Shown piece by piece: positions 27,481 through 36,585 of a stretch of DNA of 64,000 nucleotides. Position 1 is the stretch's first letter; every line of letters starts with the position of its first letter. A program made the position numbers and the translations under genes. The notes beneath the pieces are model-generated. The model was given only the letters and a program-made list of their open reading frames with translations. It ran no database searches and had not been told where the DNA came from. The DNA is from Leeuwenhoekiella aestuarii (GTDB lineage: Bacteria > Bacteroidota > Bacteroidia > Flavobacteriales > Flavobacteriaceae): assembly GCF_004104055.1 (NCBI RefSeq), contig NZ_QOVJ01000007.1, positions 119,540 to 183,539 on the forward strand, written 5' to 3'.

Positions 27481-29415
27481 CTATTCATTTACAAGTGTAA
27501 ATCCGCCCCCGGGCTGTACGGTTAATGCCAACTTTCCATTTTTTGGAACCTTTATCGTTTTGGTGAAGGTTTCCGAATTTTTGTCATCATTGATGAGCGT
27601 GACGATTTTGCCTGCTAAAAAAGGAAGATTCAAATCCAGCTTTTTAGGTTGAGCTTCGGCATTGATGCCCGCTACATACCAGGTATCTGCATGACGTCTT
27701 GCCAGTACCGAAAACTTGCCGGGATAACCATCAATAAACTGGGTTTCATCCCAGCTGGTTGGTAGTTTTTTTAGAAAATTCAGTTCAAACTGCGGCGCGT
27801 CATCCAGATTATTTGGGGTAAGCGCGAGGAACTGCAACGGATTTTGGAACAAAACTCCTGTAGCCAATTGAAACGCGTCAGTTGTCAGGCGTTTTTGTCC
27901 GGATTCATTTCCTCTATTCAAATAATCATTGAGTACTACTCCACCAAACTCCATACTCGCCACGGCATTTCTGATAAACGGGTGCATTGAAGCGTTATAG
28001 GCCTCTTTTTTACGCACATCCTCCACAAAAACCAACATTTCTGAAGCTACCACAGCCTCACTCCCCACAAAATTGGGATACATACGTTCCCAACCGCGCG
28101 GTAGGGTGGTTCCGTGAAATACGATCATCAATCCGTAATCATTCGCGTCTGAAAGAATATCTTCATACAAACGCATGGTTTCCTGCTTATCTCCGCCAAA
28201 AAAGTCAACTTTAAGTCCTTTAACTCCGGCTTCTTTAAGCCACTTCATTTCTTGTTTACGCTCAATCGAGGTATTCATTTTATTAAGCGGAGTCTGAAAA
28301 GCATCGTTGACAATTCCGTTTGAGTTGTACCAAAGAAACACACCAACATCTTTAGAAGCCGCGTAATCAATGAGTTCTTTCATCTTCTCATAACCTATAC
28401 GCTCGTCCCACCAGGCATCAATAAGGATGTATTTAAAATCCATCGCTGCTGCCAGGTCGATGTATGCTTTCTGGTCATCATAATTCATACTGGCATCCTG
28501 CCAGATGATCCAGCTCCAGCTGCCTTTACCATATTCATAATCCTGTGAAGGCTCGTAAAGCGGTTCAACCACATCCCAGGGAATGGTCGTTTCTACAATA
28601 GGTTTTAGGCTTTTGCCAACCGTGATGGTACGCCAGGGAGTAACTCCTGGCAAACCCATTTGCGCGCCACTACTGCCAAAGCCATTATTTTCCTTTTCGT
28701 TAGGGTACTCTACGTAAAAAGTCCCGTCTTTATAGGAACTAAGATGCGAAGCCGGATACAGGCTACGTACACCGGTTTCAGAAAGCAGTACCCAGAATTC
28801 ATTGTTCACTTTAAACAATCCCGGAAACACATAACCTCCGGGAGCTGTTTGTTCGGTTATGGGTTGATCTGCCTGGTAGGCCGACTCATAACTGGGTGCG
28901 GTACGTGCAAAACCAGTCATCGGCCGCATCACATTTGATAAAAAAGCGGTGGTTTCCTCGGGAAAACTAAAACCGGTATGCTCCTGCTCTACCACAATAG
29001 CGCGGGTATCTCCCCATTTTGAAATTTCGTACCGGAATGCGATATCGTTATCGCTTACCTGAAATAAAACAGAAAACTTGCGATCTTTAGAATCCTTTAC
29101 CGTGTAGCGAAGTGTGTTGGCTTTATAAGTAACTTGAGACTGTTTTATTTTGTCTTGAGTGTAGGTTTTAGAAACTCTATCTTTTTTAGCTTCCACAAAA
29201 ACCAAATTTTCTACAAAGTCGCCTTCATTGGTAACAAAGCCTAAAGGCGCTTTCTCAATCACAATAATTTCTTCATAACTCACCGAATAAACCGGCTTAC
29301 CATCAATCAATTCTACATTAAGTTGAAGTTTAGTATCAGGCCCGTTGATTTGCTCTTTTTGAGAAAAAAGGCTCATACTAATGCATATAAAAAAGATGGA
29401 GAGTGTGTTTTTCAT
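27481..29415 (-). CDS. GH97 retaining alpha-galactosidase-type enzyme
   Basis: I place the start at 29415, not at an in-frame ATG 45 bases further upstream, because a clean signal peptide begins there (MKNTLSIFFICISMSLFSQ); the product is then 644 residues. GH97 features: an N-terminal beta-sandwich, then the barrel with YILIDAWWDERIG and KDVGVFLWYNSNG, and GLKVDFFGGDKQE. The Asp in KVDFFG is the expected nucleophile of the retaining subgroup, which contains alpha-galactosidases; the inverting alpha-glucosidase subgroup lacks it. It probably removes terminal alpha-galactose from complex xylan. First gene of the nine-gene operon. Confidence 0.88.
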   Translation of the reverse strand: MKNTLSIFFICISMSLFSQKEQINGPDTKLQLNVELIDGKPVYSVSYEEIIVIEKAPLGFVTNEGDFVENLVFVEAKKDRVSKTYTQDKIKQSQVTYKANTLRYTVKDSKDRKFSVLFQVSDNDIAFRYEISKWGDTRAIVVEQEHTGFSFPEETTAFLSNVMRPMTGFARTAPSYESAYQADQPITEQTAPGGYVFPGLFKVNNEFWVLLSETGVRSLYPASHLSSYKDGTFYVEYPNEKENNGFGSSGAQMGLPGVTPWRTITVGKSLKPIVETTIPWDVVEPLYEPSQDYEYGKGSWSWIIWQDASMNYDDQKAYIDLAAAMDFKYILIDAWWDERIGYEKMKELIDYAASKDVGVFLWYNSNGIVNDAFQTPLNKMNTSIERKQEMKWLKEAGVKGLKVDFFGGDKQETMRLYEDILSDANDYGLMIVFHGTTLPRGWERMYPNFVGSEAVVASEMLVFVEDVRKKEAYNASMHPFIRNAVASMEFGGVVLNDYLNRGNESGQKRLTTDAFQLATGVLFQNPLQFLALTPNNLDDAPQFELNFLKKLPTSWDETQFIDGYPGKFSVLARRHADTWYVAGINAEAQPKKLDLNLPFLAGKIVTLINDDKNSETFTKTIKVPKNGKLALTVQPGGGFTLVNE

Positions 29416-29789
29416 GAATTTTAAACTTGGTTTATGAAACTTAGACCGTAAATTTAGCAAATGGTTTAAAAGACTATAAGTCTATAATGCGTAAATTACG
29501 AAAAGTGTCGGGATTACATTTATGAAGTTGTTTTAAAATTTTATTTATAATAATTTTTATCAAATATTGATACTTAGGCAATGATTACCATAATTATTCA
29601 AAAATAATTGGATGAAAAATAAGATTTAGTGAAAATAATTTTGCAGTTGTAGCACTCTTAAAGTACTAAGAATAGTGACTTAACTTGATAGAAAATATTT
29701 AAGTCTGACTACTTTAAGTCAGTTAGTCTAACTTATAGTATTAAAAAACATTTCAAAAATATTTTAATATAGATAAGCTTACCATAATT
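29416..29789. promoter_or_regulatory. Divergent control region between GH97 operon and hybrid two-component gene
   Basis: 374 AT-rich bases without a gene. Two direct copies of TTTAAGTC, 15 bases apart (29698 and 29713), and an inverted GACTTAA (29677) lie before the regulator; AGACT-ATA-AGTCT (29471-29483) lies before the GH97 gene. A TAatTTTG match is at 29636-29643, but its upstream TTG is 25 bases away, outside the usual spacing. Confidence 0.55.
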
Positions 29790-32700
29790 ATGATATTTAA
29801 TCGCTTCATTATTATATTCTTCTTGTTTTGGACAGCGGCTTTTACAGCCTTGTTAGCACAGGAATTAGAGGAGAAACTCAAATTTACCGAGGTAAAAAAC
29901 CTACCGGTTCAGCGTGCAGTGACTGCATTTGCTCAGGACACCAACGGCTTTCTATGGTTTTCTACTTATGGTGCTGGTTTGTATAAGTTTGACGGAAGCA
30001 CTTTTACTGCATATAAAGAGAGTTGGAAAGACGAGCAATCACTAAGTAGCTCATTGGTTCATGCAATTTTCACAGATTCTACTGGAAACATCTGGTTGGG
30101 TACTGAAAAAGGATTAAACCGATATCGACCTGAAACTAATGATTTTGAAAACATAACTCTTAAAAGTTCAGATACAGAAAAGCCGTTTGCCATTCATTGT
30201 ATTGAGAGTCTCGATGAAAATACACTCATCGTAGGCTCTCATAATAACGGAGTTTATCAGGTAGACATACTTACAGGAAAGATTACATCAATCCCTTTTA
30301 AAACTCCTATTAATAATGACTGGCTACGTATTAATAGCATTGAGATTGCCCAATCTAATATCTATCTCGGAACCTCTCTCGGACTTTTTCATTACAATGA
30401 GCAGACTGGGCAAATTGATCGCAGTGAATTCATTTTAAACAAAAAAAAATCCCGTATATCCTATCACATTAGCAAGTTATGTAAAGATTCTGATGATAAT
30501 CTTTGGATCGGTACCTATAGCCACGGAATATTTAGGCTTGATTTAAATGAAAAAGTTTACAATTACCGGGAGTTGCCAATCACAAACAAACGTATTCTTT
30601 CCATAGTTGAAATGGATCGGGGTAAAATTCTAGTAGGTACTGAAAACGACGGACTTTTTATTCTCAACCAAGAAGGCGAACTAATAGACAATTATACGCA
30701 AAGTAAATTTGGAGATAATCTCATACAATCTAACTCGATCTGGAGCCTTTTTGTAGATAAAGATCAGCGTGTTTGGATAGGCTATTACAGTGATGGCATC
30801 AGTTTTTATGACCCTGATTTTGATCGATTTAAAGATATTGAAAGCATTCCTTATAAAAAGGAGTCTTTACAAGATGGCTCAGTTACCGGTATTCTTGAAG
30901 ATGAGGATTCTAGGTTATGGATTAGTATGGATGGTGGCGGAATTGATGTTTTAGACAAGAAATCACAACACTTCACCCATTTAATTGATCCTAATAATCC
31001 TATTGCTAAAGGGTTGTCTACAGGCGACATACAGACCCTGTTTTTTGACAGTAATAAAAATCTATGGGCGGGCTCTTGGAATGCAGGGATCTTTTTCCTT
31101 AAAAGGGGAAGCTCCACATTTAAAAATTACACAAATGAAGATGGTTTGGCTTCCAGAAGTACTATCTGCTTTGCCGAAGACTCTCAGGGAACGATCTACA
31201 TAGGTACCTTTAATGCCGGGCTGCAAACTTTTGACCCAAAAACCTCTAAATTCACTAGGCTTAACAGTGAAGTGTTTAGCAATGCTGGTATTGCAAATTG
31301 CGATGTGCGTAAAATATTAATAGATAAGAATGACCTGCTCTGGGTAGGTACCACAAAGGGGTTATTTACTGTAAAAAAAGAGGCTAACGGTTACAAAGTA
31401 GAATCAAAAAATAATGCAATGTATGCTGCCAAACAGAGTAATGATTTACAGTATTATATTTTATCGTTATACATGGACGCTCATGAAAATGTATGGATCG
31501 GAACAGATGGCGGAGGGTTATTTAAGTATGACGTCAAGTCAAACTCTTATAAATGGTTTCAGGATCAAATAGAAAAACAAACAATCGCATCTATAATAAG
31601 TGATTCACAAGGTATGATCTGGTTAGCAGGAAATAACGGGATTTCAAAATTTAACCCGGAAAATAATGAAATCATAAATTACACCGCAAATGATGGACTT
31701 CTTGCAAATGATTTTCACAACAATTCGGTATTAAAAAGCAGCAAGGATATACTGTATTTTGGAAGTTATAACGGAATTAATTTTTTTAACCCTACTGTTT
31801 TAAACATAAATCTTCAGCAGCCCGCTCTCTATTTTTCTGAGTTGCGCCTTTTTAATGAAAAAGTAGGTCCAAAAACCGAAGACTCTCCTTTAAACGAGGT
31901 CTTATTTTCTACAGATAAACTTACTCTTAAACCTGATCAATCTGTATTTACCATTGATTATGCTTCTATAGATTTTACAAGACCCTCAGATAATAGCTAT
32001 GCCTATATTCTAGAAGGCTTTGATAACTCTTGGAATTATGTAGGTAATACTAAAAGTGCTACGTATACAAATATCCCTGCTGGTAGTTACACCTTTAAAG
32101 TTAAAGCAGCAAATAACGATGGCTTATGGACTCAAGACCCTATCGCCTTAGCGATTACTATACTTCACCCCTGGTATAAACAGACTTGGGCAATAACGCT
32201 TTATATTGTAATCATTATTATTTTGGCCTATTTCGCCTATACATTTACTCAAAATAGAATCGCCGAAAAACGCTTGATTCAATATGAACGTGACAAACGC
32301 CAGCAGGAAGAGGAATTAAATAACAGAAAGCTTCAGTTTTTTACGAATATCTCTCACGAGTTTCGCACTCCTTTAACGCTTATTAAAAATCCCATAGAAG
32401 ATATAATCACCAGTAAAACTTATACATTTCCGAAGGAAATAGCTGCAAAGCACAAGAGTATTTTTCGCAATACAGAACGCTTAATTCGTTTGATTAATGA
32501 GCTGATGGATTTTAGAAAACTTCAGTTTAAAAAAACCGTTATAAAGGTTGAAAAAATTACCATTACTTCCTTCTGCGAAAACATTGTTGCTCATTTTAAA
32601 GAAGAAGCCTATCAACGTAATATTGCCCTCGAGGTAACTTCTGAAGAAGACAACGATCTGGGCGTTTATGCTGACCCGGGCATGTTAGAAAAAATAATTT

Positions 32701-33923
32701 TTAATTTACTTTCAAACGCATTTAAAGCAACACCCGATAATGGTTTGGTCTCTGTATCTCTCAAACGCACCGAAGAGCCTATAATTTTACCTGAAATTTC
32801 TCTTGAAAGTCCCGTTGAAGCTCTTGAGATTCAAGTTGAAGACACTGGTTTTGGAATTCCCAAAAAAGAAATTGAGAAAGTTTTTGATCCTTTTTATCAG
32901 GTTGAAGGAATGAATAAACAGTATTACGGGGGTACCGGTATAGGTCTTGAAGTAGTACGTAGTTTTCTAATCATGAATAAAGGTAAGATTGAGGTGAGTA
33001 GTAAAGTAAATCAAGGAACAACCTTTAAAATCTATCTGGCACTTGGCAAAGAACATTTTGATAGTTCTGAACTATTAAGTACATCTGAACTTATCCCTGA
33101 ACAGGAAATAGAAGATTCTATGATCGAATTACCACAGGATAGTGTGACAAAAGACCCTGTTGAAAATGAGCACGAAAAGACTAATACCCTCCTGATCATT
33201 GAAGATAACTTTGAACTACGCACGTATTTAAAAGAGCAATTGAAAGATTATTATAAAGTTGTTGAGGCCATAAATGGAGAAGAAGGTCTCGAACAGGCAC
33301 TAAAAATTATTCCAGATGTTATTCTTACCGATGTTCTGATGCCCCAAATGGATGGTGTTGAATTTTGCAGAAGACTTAAAAGAGATATTAAGACCAGTCA
33401 CATTCCTGTGCTTATGCTTACCGCAAAAGCACAAACAGACGATTGGATTGCCGGACTTGATGCAGGTGCTGATGCGTATATCAACAAGCCTTTTAATATT
33501 AAAATTGTACGCTCTCAACTCAAACAACTTATTGAAAATAGACAAAAACTGTTTACAAAATATTTTAGTGAATTGAGTACTGCCGATTTAAAGGCAAACA
33601 GTACATCTATAGACAAAAAATTTATTGCTAAAGTGATCAATTATATCTACAAAAACATTGATGATCCTAAGCTAAATGTAGAGAACCTCGCTAATGAACT
33701 GTATTTAAGCCGAAGCCAGTTATATCGTAAAATCAAGGCACTAACCGGCCAGACTGCAAACGAGTTTATTCGTAAAATTCGGTTAGAAAAAGCCAAAGAA
33801 TTATTGGAAAACGGCGAAGAATCGGTCAGCGAGATTGGCTACAGAGTAGGCTTCTCGACTCCGTCCTATTTCACAAGATGCTTCAAATCTGAATTTGGAA
33901 AACTGCCGACAGAGGTAAAATAG
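29790..33923 (+). CDS. Hybrid two-component system regulator (HTCS)
   Basis: 1377 residues in one polypeptide. Signal peptide to about LLAQ (24), then about eleven Reg_prop beta-propeller blades with repeats such as GNIWLGTEKGLNRY, DNLWIGTYSHGIFRLD and ENVWIGTDGGGLFKYD. A Y_Y_Y domain (about 705-795) and one membrane segment (about 801-820) follow. In the cytoplasm: HisKA with His856 in SHEFRTP, HATPase (DTGFGIP, GGTGIGLEVV), a receiver domain with Asp1181 in ILTDVLMPQMDG, and a C-terminal AraC helix-turn-helix (VENLANELYLSRSQLYRKIK). These proteins sense an oligosaccharide in the periplasm and activate PULs. Its stop is only 2 bases from the convergent GH10 stop. Confidence 0.96.
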   Translation: MIFNRFIIIFFLFWTAAFTALLAQELEEKLKFTEVKNLPVQRAVTAFAQDTNGFLWFSTYGAGLYKFDGSTFTAYKESWKDEQSLSSSLVHAIFTDSTGNIWLGTEKGLNRYRPETNDFENITLKSSDTEKPFAIHCIESLDENTLIVGSHNNGVYQVDILTGKITSIPFKTPINNDWLRINSIEIAQSNIYLGTSLGLFHYNEQTGQIDRSEFILNKKKSRISYHISKLCKDSDDNLWIGTYSHGIFRLDLNEKVYNYRELPITNKRILSIVEMDRGKILVGTENDGLFILNQEGELIDNYTQSKFGDNLIQSNSIWSLFVDKDQRVWIGYYSDGISFYDPDFDRFKDIESIPYKKESLQDGSVTGILEDEDSRLWISMDGGGIDVLDKKSQHFTHLIDPNNPIAKGLSTGDIQTLFFDSNKNLWAGSWNAGIFFLKRGSSTFKNYTNEDGLASRSTICFAEDSQGTIYIGTFNAGLQTFDPKTSKFTRLNSEVFSNAGIANCDVRKILIDKNDLLWVGTTKGLFTVKKEANGYKVESKNNAMYAAKQSNDLQYYILSLYMDAHENVWIGTDGGGLFKYDVKSNSYKWFQDQIEKQTIASIISDSQGMIWLAGNNGISKFNPENNEIINYTANDGLLANDFHNNSVLKSSKDILYFGSYNGINFFNPTVLNINLQQPALYFSELRLFNEKVGPKTEDSPLNEVLFSTDKLTLKPDQSVFTIDYASIDFTRPSDNSYAYILEGFDNSWNYVGNTKSATYTNIPAGSYTFKVKAANNDGLWTQDPIALAITILHPWYKQTWAITLYIVIIIILAYFAYTFTQNRIAEKRLIQYERDKRQQEEELNNRKLQFFTNISHEFRTPLTLIKNPIEDIITSKTYTFPKEIAAKHKSIFRNTERLIRLINELMDFRKLQFKKTVIKVEKITITSFCENIVAHFKEEAYQRNIALEVTSEEDNDLGVYADPGMLEKIIFNLLSNAFKATPDNGLVSVSLKRTEEPIILPEISLESPVEALEIQVEDTGFGIPKKEIEKVFDPFYQVEGMNKQYYGGTGIGLEVVRSFLIMNKGKIEVSSKVNQGTTFKIYLALGKEHFDSSELLSTSELIPEQEIEDSMIELPQDSVTKDPVENEHEKTNTLLIIEDNFELRTYLKEQLKDYYKVVEAINGEEGLEQALKIIPDVILTDVLMPQMDGVEFCRRLKRDIKTSHIPVLMLTAKAQTDDWIAGLDAGADAYINKPFNIKIVRSQLKQLIENRQKLFTKYFSELSTADLKANSTSIDKKFIAKVINYIYKNIDDPKLNVENLANELYLSRSQLYRKIKALTGQTANEFIRKIRLEKAKELLENGEESVSEIGYRVGFSTPSYFTRCFKSEFGKLPTEVK

Positions 33924-33925
33924 TT

Positions 33926-35005
33926 TTAATCTGACAAACCTTTTCTAAAATCATAATACGCTGGTTTTGGCTCTAATTTAGAATTGTAAATCGTGGGCCA
34001 GTCCTTTAAACCAAAAAATGGATTAATCCAGGTATCGCGGTCTGTAAAATCCCAAAAGGTGATCCCAAATTGCTGGTCAGTAGGTATCTCTTCCCGGTAT
34101 ATTTTTGCCACAGCTTCGTATTTCTGTCCCTGTTGTTCTAACATTTCAGGAGTGACTCTGCTGTATAACTGCTCTCCTCCTCCACGGGTATCGTCATGTC
34201 TGTTGAAAATGATATCCAGCTCAGAAAAATGAATTTTCAGACCTGTCGCTGCCATTTTCCGCACACTCTCGCGTACTAGACTATCAGGAATATCCATACG
34301 TAAATGCATCTGCACACCAAGGCCTGTGATCGGTACATTATCAGCTTTAAGTTCTTCTATCATTTTAAGAACCCCGTTTAATTTGGCTGTATCACGCTCC
34401 AGATTAAAATCGTTGTAAAACAAGTCTGCTTCAGGGTCTGCCTCGTGGGCATATCTAAACGCCTGAGCAATGTATTCTTTACCCAATCCATTATACCAAA
34501 GGGTTTCTCTGTATTCCCCTCCCTGAGTATCAAAACCTTCGTTAACCACATCCCAGGCAGCTACTTTTCCTTTATAACGGCCTACATAATCCTGAATATA
34601 GCTTTTTAGAAAATCACCCAACCAGAGGCTGTCTTCAACTCCTTTTTGAAAAACCCATCTGGGCGTACCCGAATGCCAAACTAACGTATGACCAAAAAGT
34701 CGTAAGTTGTTCTTTTGGCTAAAATCAACCAGACTATCGGCTTTATTCCATTTATATATGCCCTCTTTGGGATTAATGGCATACATCTTCATATCTGAAG
34801 TGGCAGTAATACTGTTGAAGTTTTCCAGTATTATGGATTCTAGCATGCTATCCTGCAACACCTGTTTGATTTCCACAGCTCCACCAACGGGAAATGAACT
34901 ATACTCTTTAAGTCCTTTTTCTTCTGTTGGTTCTGAGACGCATCCCGTAAAAAGGGTTAAACATAAAATCATTAATGCGGAGTAAGCAGGTGCTGTATTT
35001 TGCAT
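33926..35005 (-). CDS. GH10 endo-beta-1,4-xylanase lipoprotein with altered -2 subsite motif
   Basis: 359 residues; lipobox LFTGC, lipidated Cys22. The GH10 barrel has FGHTLVWHSGTPRW, acid/base Glu156 in WDVVNEG, YNDFNLE, and nucleophile Glu262 in HFSELDI. The usual beta-strand 2 motif FNS-x-x-x-EN-x-MK reads FNSITATSDMKM, so the Glu-Asn pair that normally holds the -2 xylose is missing, while the other GH10 (60779-61918) keeps AENCMK. A different or decorated substrate in the -2 subsite is plausible. It ends the susCD2 operon, 14 bases after the haloperoxidase-like gene. Confidence 0.92.
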   Translation of the reverse strand: MQNTAPAYSALMILCLTLFTGCVSEPTEEKGLKEYSSFPVGGAVEIKQVLQDSMLESIILENFNSITATSDMKMYAINPKEGIYKWNKADSLVDFSQKNNLRLFGHTLVWHSGTPRWVFQKGVEDSLWLGDFLKSYIQDYVGRYKGKVAAWDVVNEGFDTQGGEYRETLWYNGLGKEYIAQAFRYAHEADPEADLFYNDFNLERDTAKLNGVLKMIEELKADNVPITGLGVQMHLRMDIPDSLVRESVRKMAATGLKIHFSELDIIFNRHDDTRGGGEQLYSRVTPEMLEQQGQKYEAVAKIYREEIPTDQQFGITFWDFTDRDTWINPFFGLKDWPTIYNSKLEPKPAYYDFRKGLSD

Positions 35006-35019
35006 GTTTCTTTTGGTAT

Positions 35020-36507
35020 TTATTGAGTTGATTGTCCTGTGTGGTAGTTATAAAAATCCCAAACCTGATGCGCCACATCACGACCAAGTTCGAGGCCGGC
35101 AATATTATCTGCCTGAATGTGATAGCCACCCATAACCCGTGAGATTCCGGCCATTTCTGCCGCCTGAGTAAAAGTGGGGAAATCAAGCACAATAGGTTCT
35201 CCCAATGCCTGAGGCTCGGTTAGAGCACCGGGAACCAATTCTACCTGTACGTCGAGATAATCACTGCCTGTCCATAACTTTAAAAGTTCGGCACAAGCAC
35301 CACTTATGGTACTGTGACCCGAAGTATAACTGGGAAACGGAGGGCAAAGAAAAGCTGATGGTGAGTACGGACGCCAGTCTTCACCTTTGATGGTTCCCGT
35401 GCCACGTCCGGGGCCTTTCCAGCCTTTAATCTCTTTATCTTTGAAATAATGATGTACCAACGCAAAAGGTCTCGCTGAATCGTAAAACATCTTAGAATCC
35501 CAGGAAGCGATAAAGGCATCCATCGCTGTTACCTGGTTTGCAAAAAACATTTTTACATCTTCATCAAGCGTGTGATTATCGCGCTTAGAAACCTGCTGAG
35601 CAAATTTAAGCCAATGCCCTGCTTGCTGTACAGACTGCGGCCCATCCCGCATAAATTCTACAAGCGCCCGTTCTTCATTTGTAAGGTTAGCTTGCAATTC
35701 AACCACCTCTTCCACTTCTTTTTGAAGTTGTTCTGAACCCACTTTAGGTGGTGGTCCCGGTCTAAACTGATCTGCTGTTTTGAGTGCGATAGGTTCAACC
35801 AGCTGCCAATACGGTGTCAAACACGAAGGCGCAAATTTTTCGCCGGTTTCGCGGGTAAAATATTTGGGTTGCCAGCGGTCGTAATCGTTCAGCTGGTCTA
35901 CAGTATTTACAGGCTGGTAATTGGTGTAATCCTGATACGGCTTTGAAAAGCCTTCAACTTCCCCATATTGATTAGCCCCGTCATTATACCGGGCTTTAAT
36001 GGTTGCCTGTGCCGCCAGATTACCTATTCCTGCAGGTGTGGTAGGATCTAGAGAGTCGTCATTGGGATCATACCCCAGGTGAAGCATAAATTTCTTAAAC
36101 TGAAGGCTGTCATAAGGATAATATTCCCGCAACGTATGATAAGCTGCATAACTAATCGCTTTCTCCTTATTTGCAGTCGTTTGCTGAGCAGCAGGAAATT
36201 TATCGTAAGCTTTCATATAAACCGGAATTGCCGCATCATCAAAAGCCGACCACGCGTCAAAAACCGCTACAAAAACCAATGCAAGAAATCTCGAAGTAAC
36301 CGTAGGTCTTGGAGCAATACGATCGGTATCGTTTGCTGTACCTAAAATGGCCATTTCAGACCATTGGTACGCTACGTTTTGACCTTTTAAGGCTTCAAGA
36401 CGATCTTCTACTTTCATCACAGGCACGTACTCCTGTGCATAATAAGGAACGCTGTAAATAAGAAATAGGAAAATTAGAAATCCCTTTTTGCAATCGAAAA
36501 TATTCAT
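35020..36507 (-). CDS. PAP2-superfamily, vanadium-dependent haloperoxidase-like protein
   Basis: 495 residues; N-terminal signal-like segment ending YYAQ (25). The complete PAP2/vanadium signature is present: KMFYDSARP (Lys339, Arg346, Pro347), PSYTSGHS (His398) and SRVMGGYHIQAD (Arg457, His463, Asp467), which together bind phosphate or vanadate. Length and the all-helical look fit bacterial vanadium haloperoxidases better than the short membrane PAP2 lipid phosphatases. No run of six membrane helices is seen. Whether it oxidises halide or cleaves a phosphate ester is not decidable by eye. It sits between a VCBS/UnbV lipoprotein and GH10, downstream of susCD2. Confidence 0.8.
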   Translation of the reverse strand: MNIFDCKKGFLIFLFLIYSVPYYAQEYVPVMKVEDRLEALKGQNVAYQWSEMAILGTANDTDRIAPRPTVTSRFLALVFVAVFDAWSAFDDAAIPVYMKAYDKFPAAQQTTANKEKAISYAAYHTLREYYPYDSLQFKKFMLHLGYDPNDDSLDPTTPAGIGNLAAQATIKARYNDGANQYGEVEGFSKPYQDYTNYQPVNTVDQLNDYDRWQPKYFTRETGEKFAPSCLTPYWQLVEPIALKTADQFRPGPPPKVGSEQLQKEVEEVVELQANLTNEERALVEFMRDGPQSVQQAGHWLKFAQQVSKRDNHTLDEDVKMFFANQVTAMDAFIASWDSKMFYDSARPFALVHHYFKDKEIKGWKGPGRGTGTIKGEDWRPYSPSAFLCPPFPSYTSGHSTISGACAELLKLWTGSDYLDVQVELVPGALTEPQALGEPIVLDFPTFTQAAEMAGISRVMGGYHIQADNIAGLELGRDVAHQVWDFYNYHTGQSTQ

Positions 36508-36585
36508 AATAAAATCTTAAAAAATAGCATATAAAGAAACAAATTATTTAGTGTGAATCAAACACATTTTCATTTTTTTGAGACA

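Noticed and set aside
29416..29460. Upstream in-frame extension of the GH97 gene (15 extra residues)
   Set aside because: The extension is polar and basic, and the true signal peptide starts at the internal Met encoded at 29415.
35020..36507. Reading the PAP2 protein as a lipid-A phosphatase of the LpxE/F type
   Set aside because: Those are short multi-helix membrane proteins; this one is 495 residues, exported and lacks the membrane helices, so haloperoxidase-like is preferred, though not proven.
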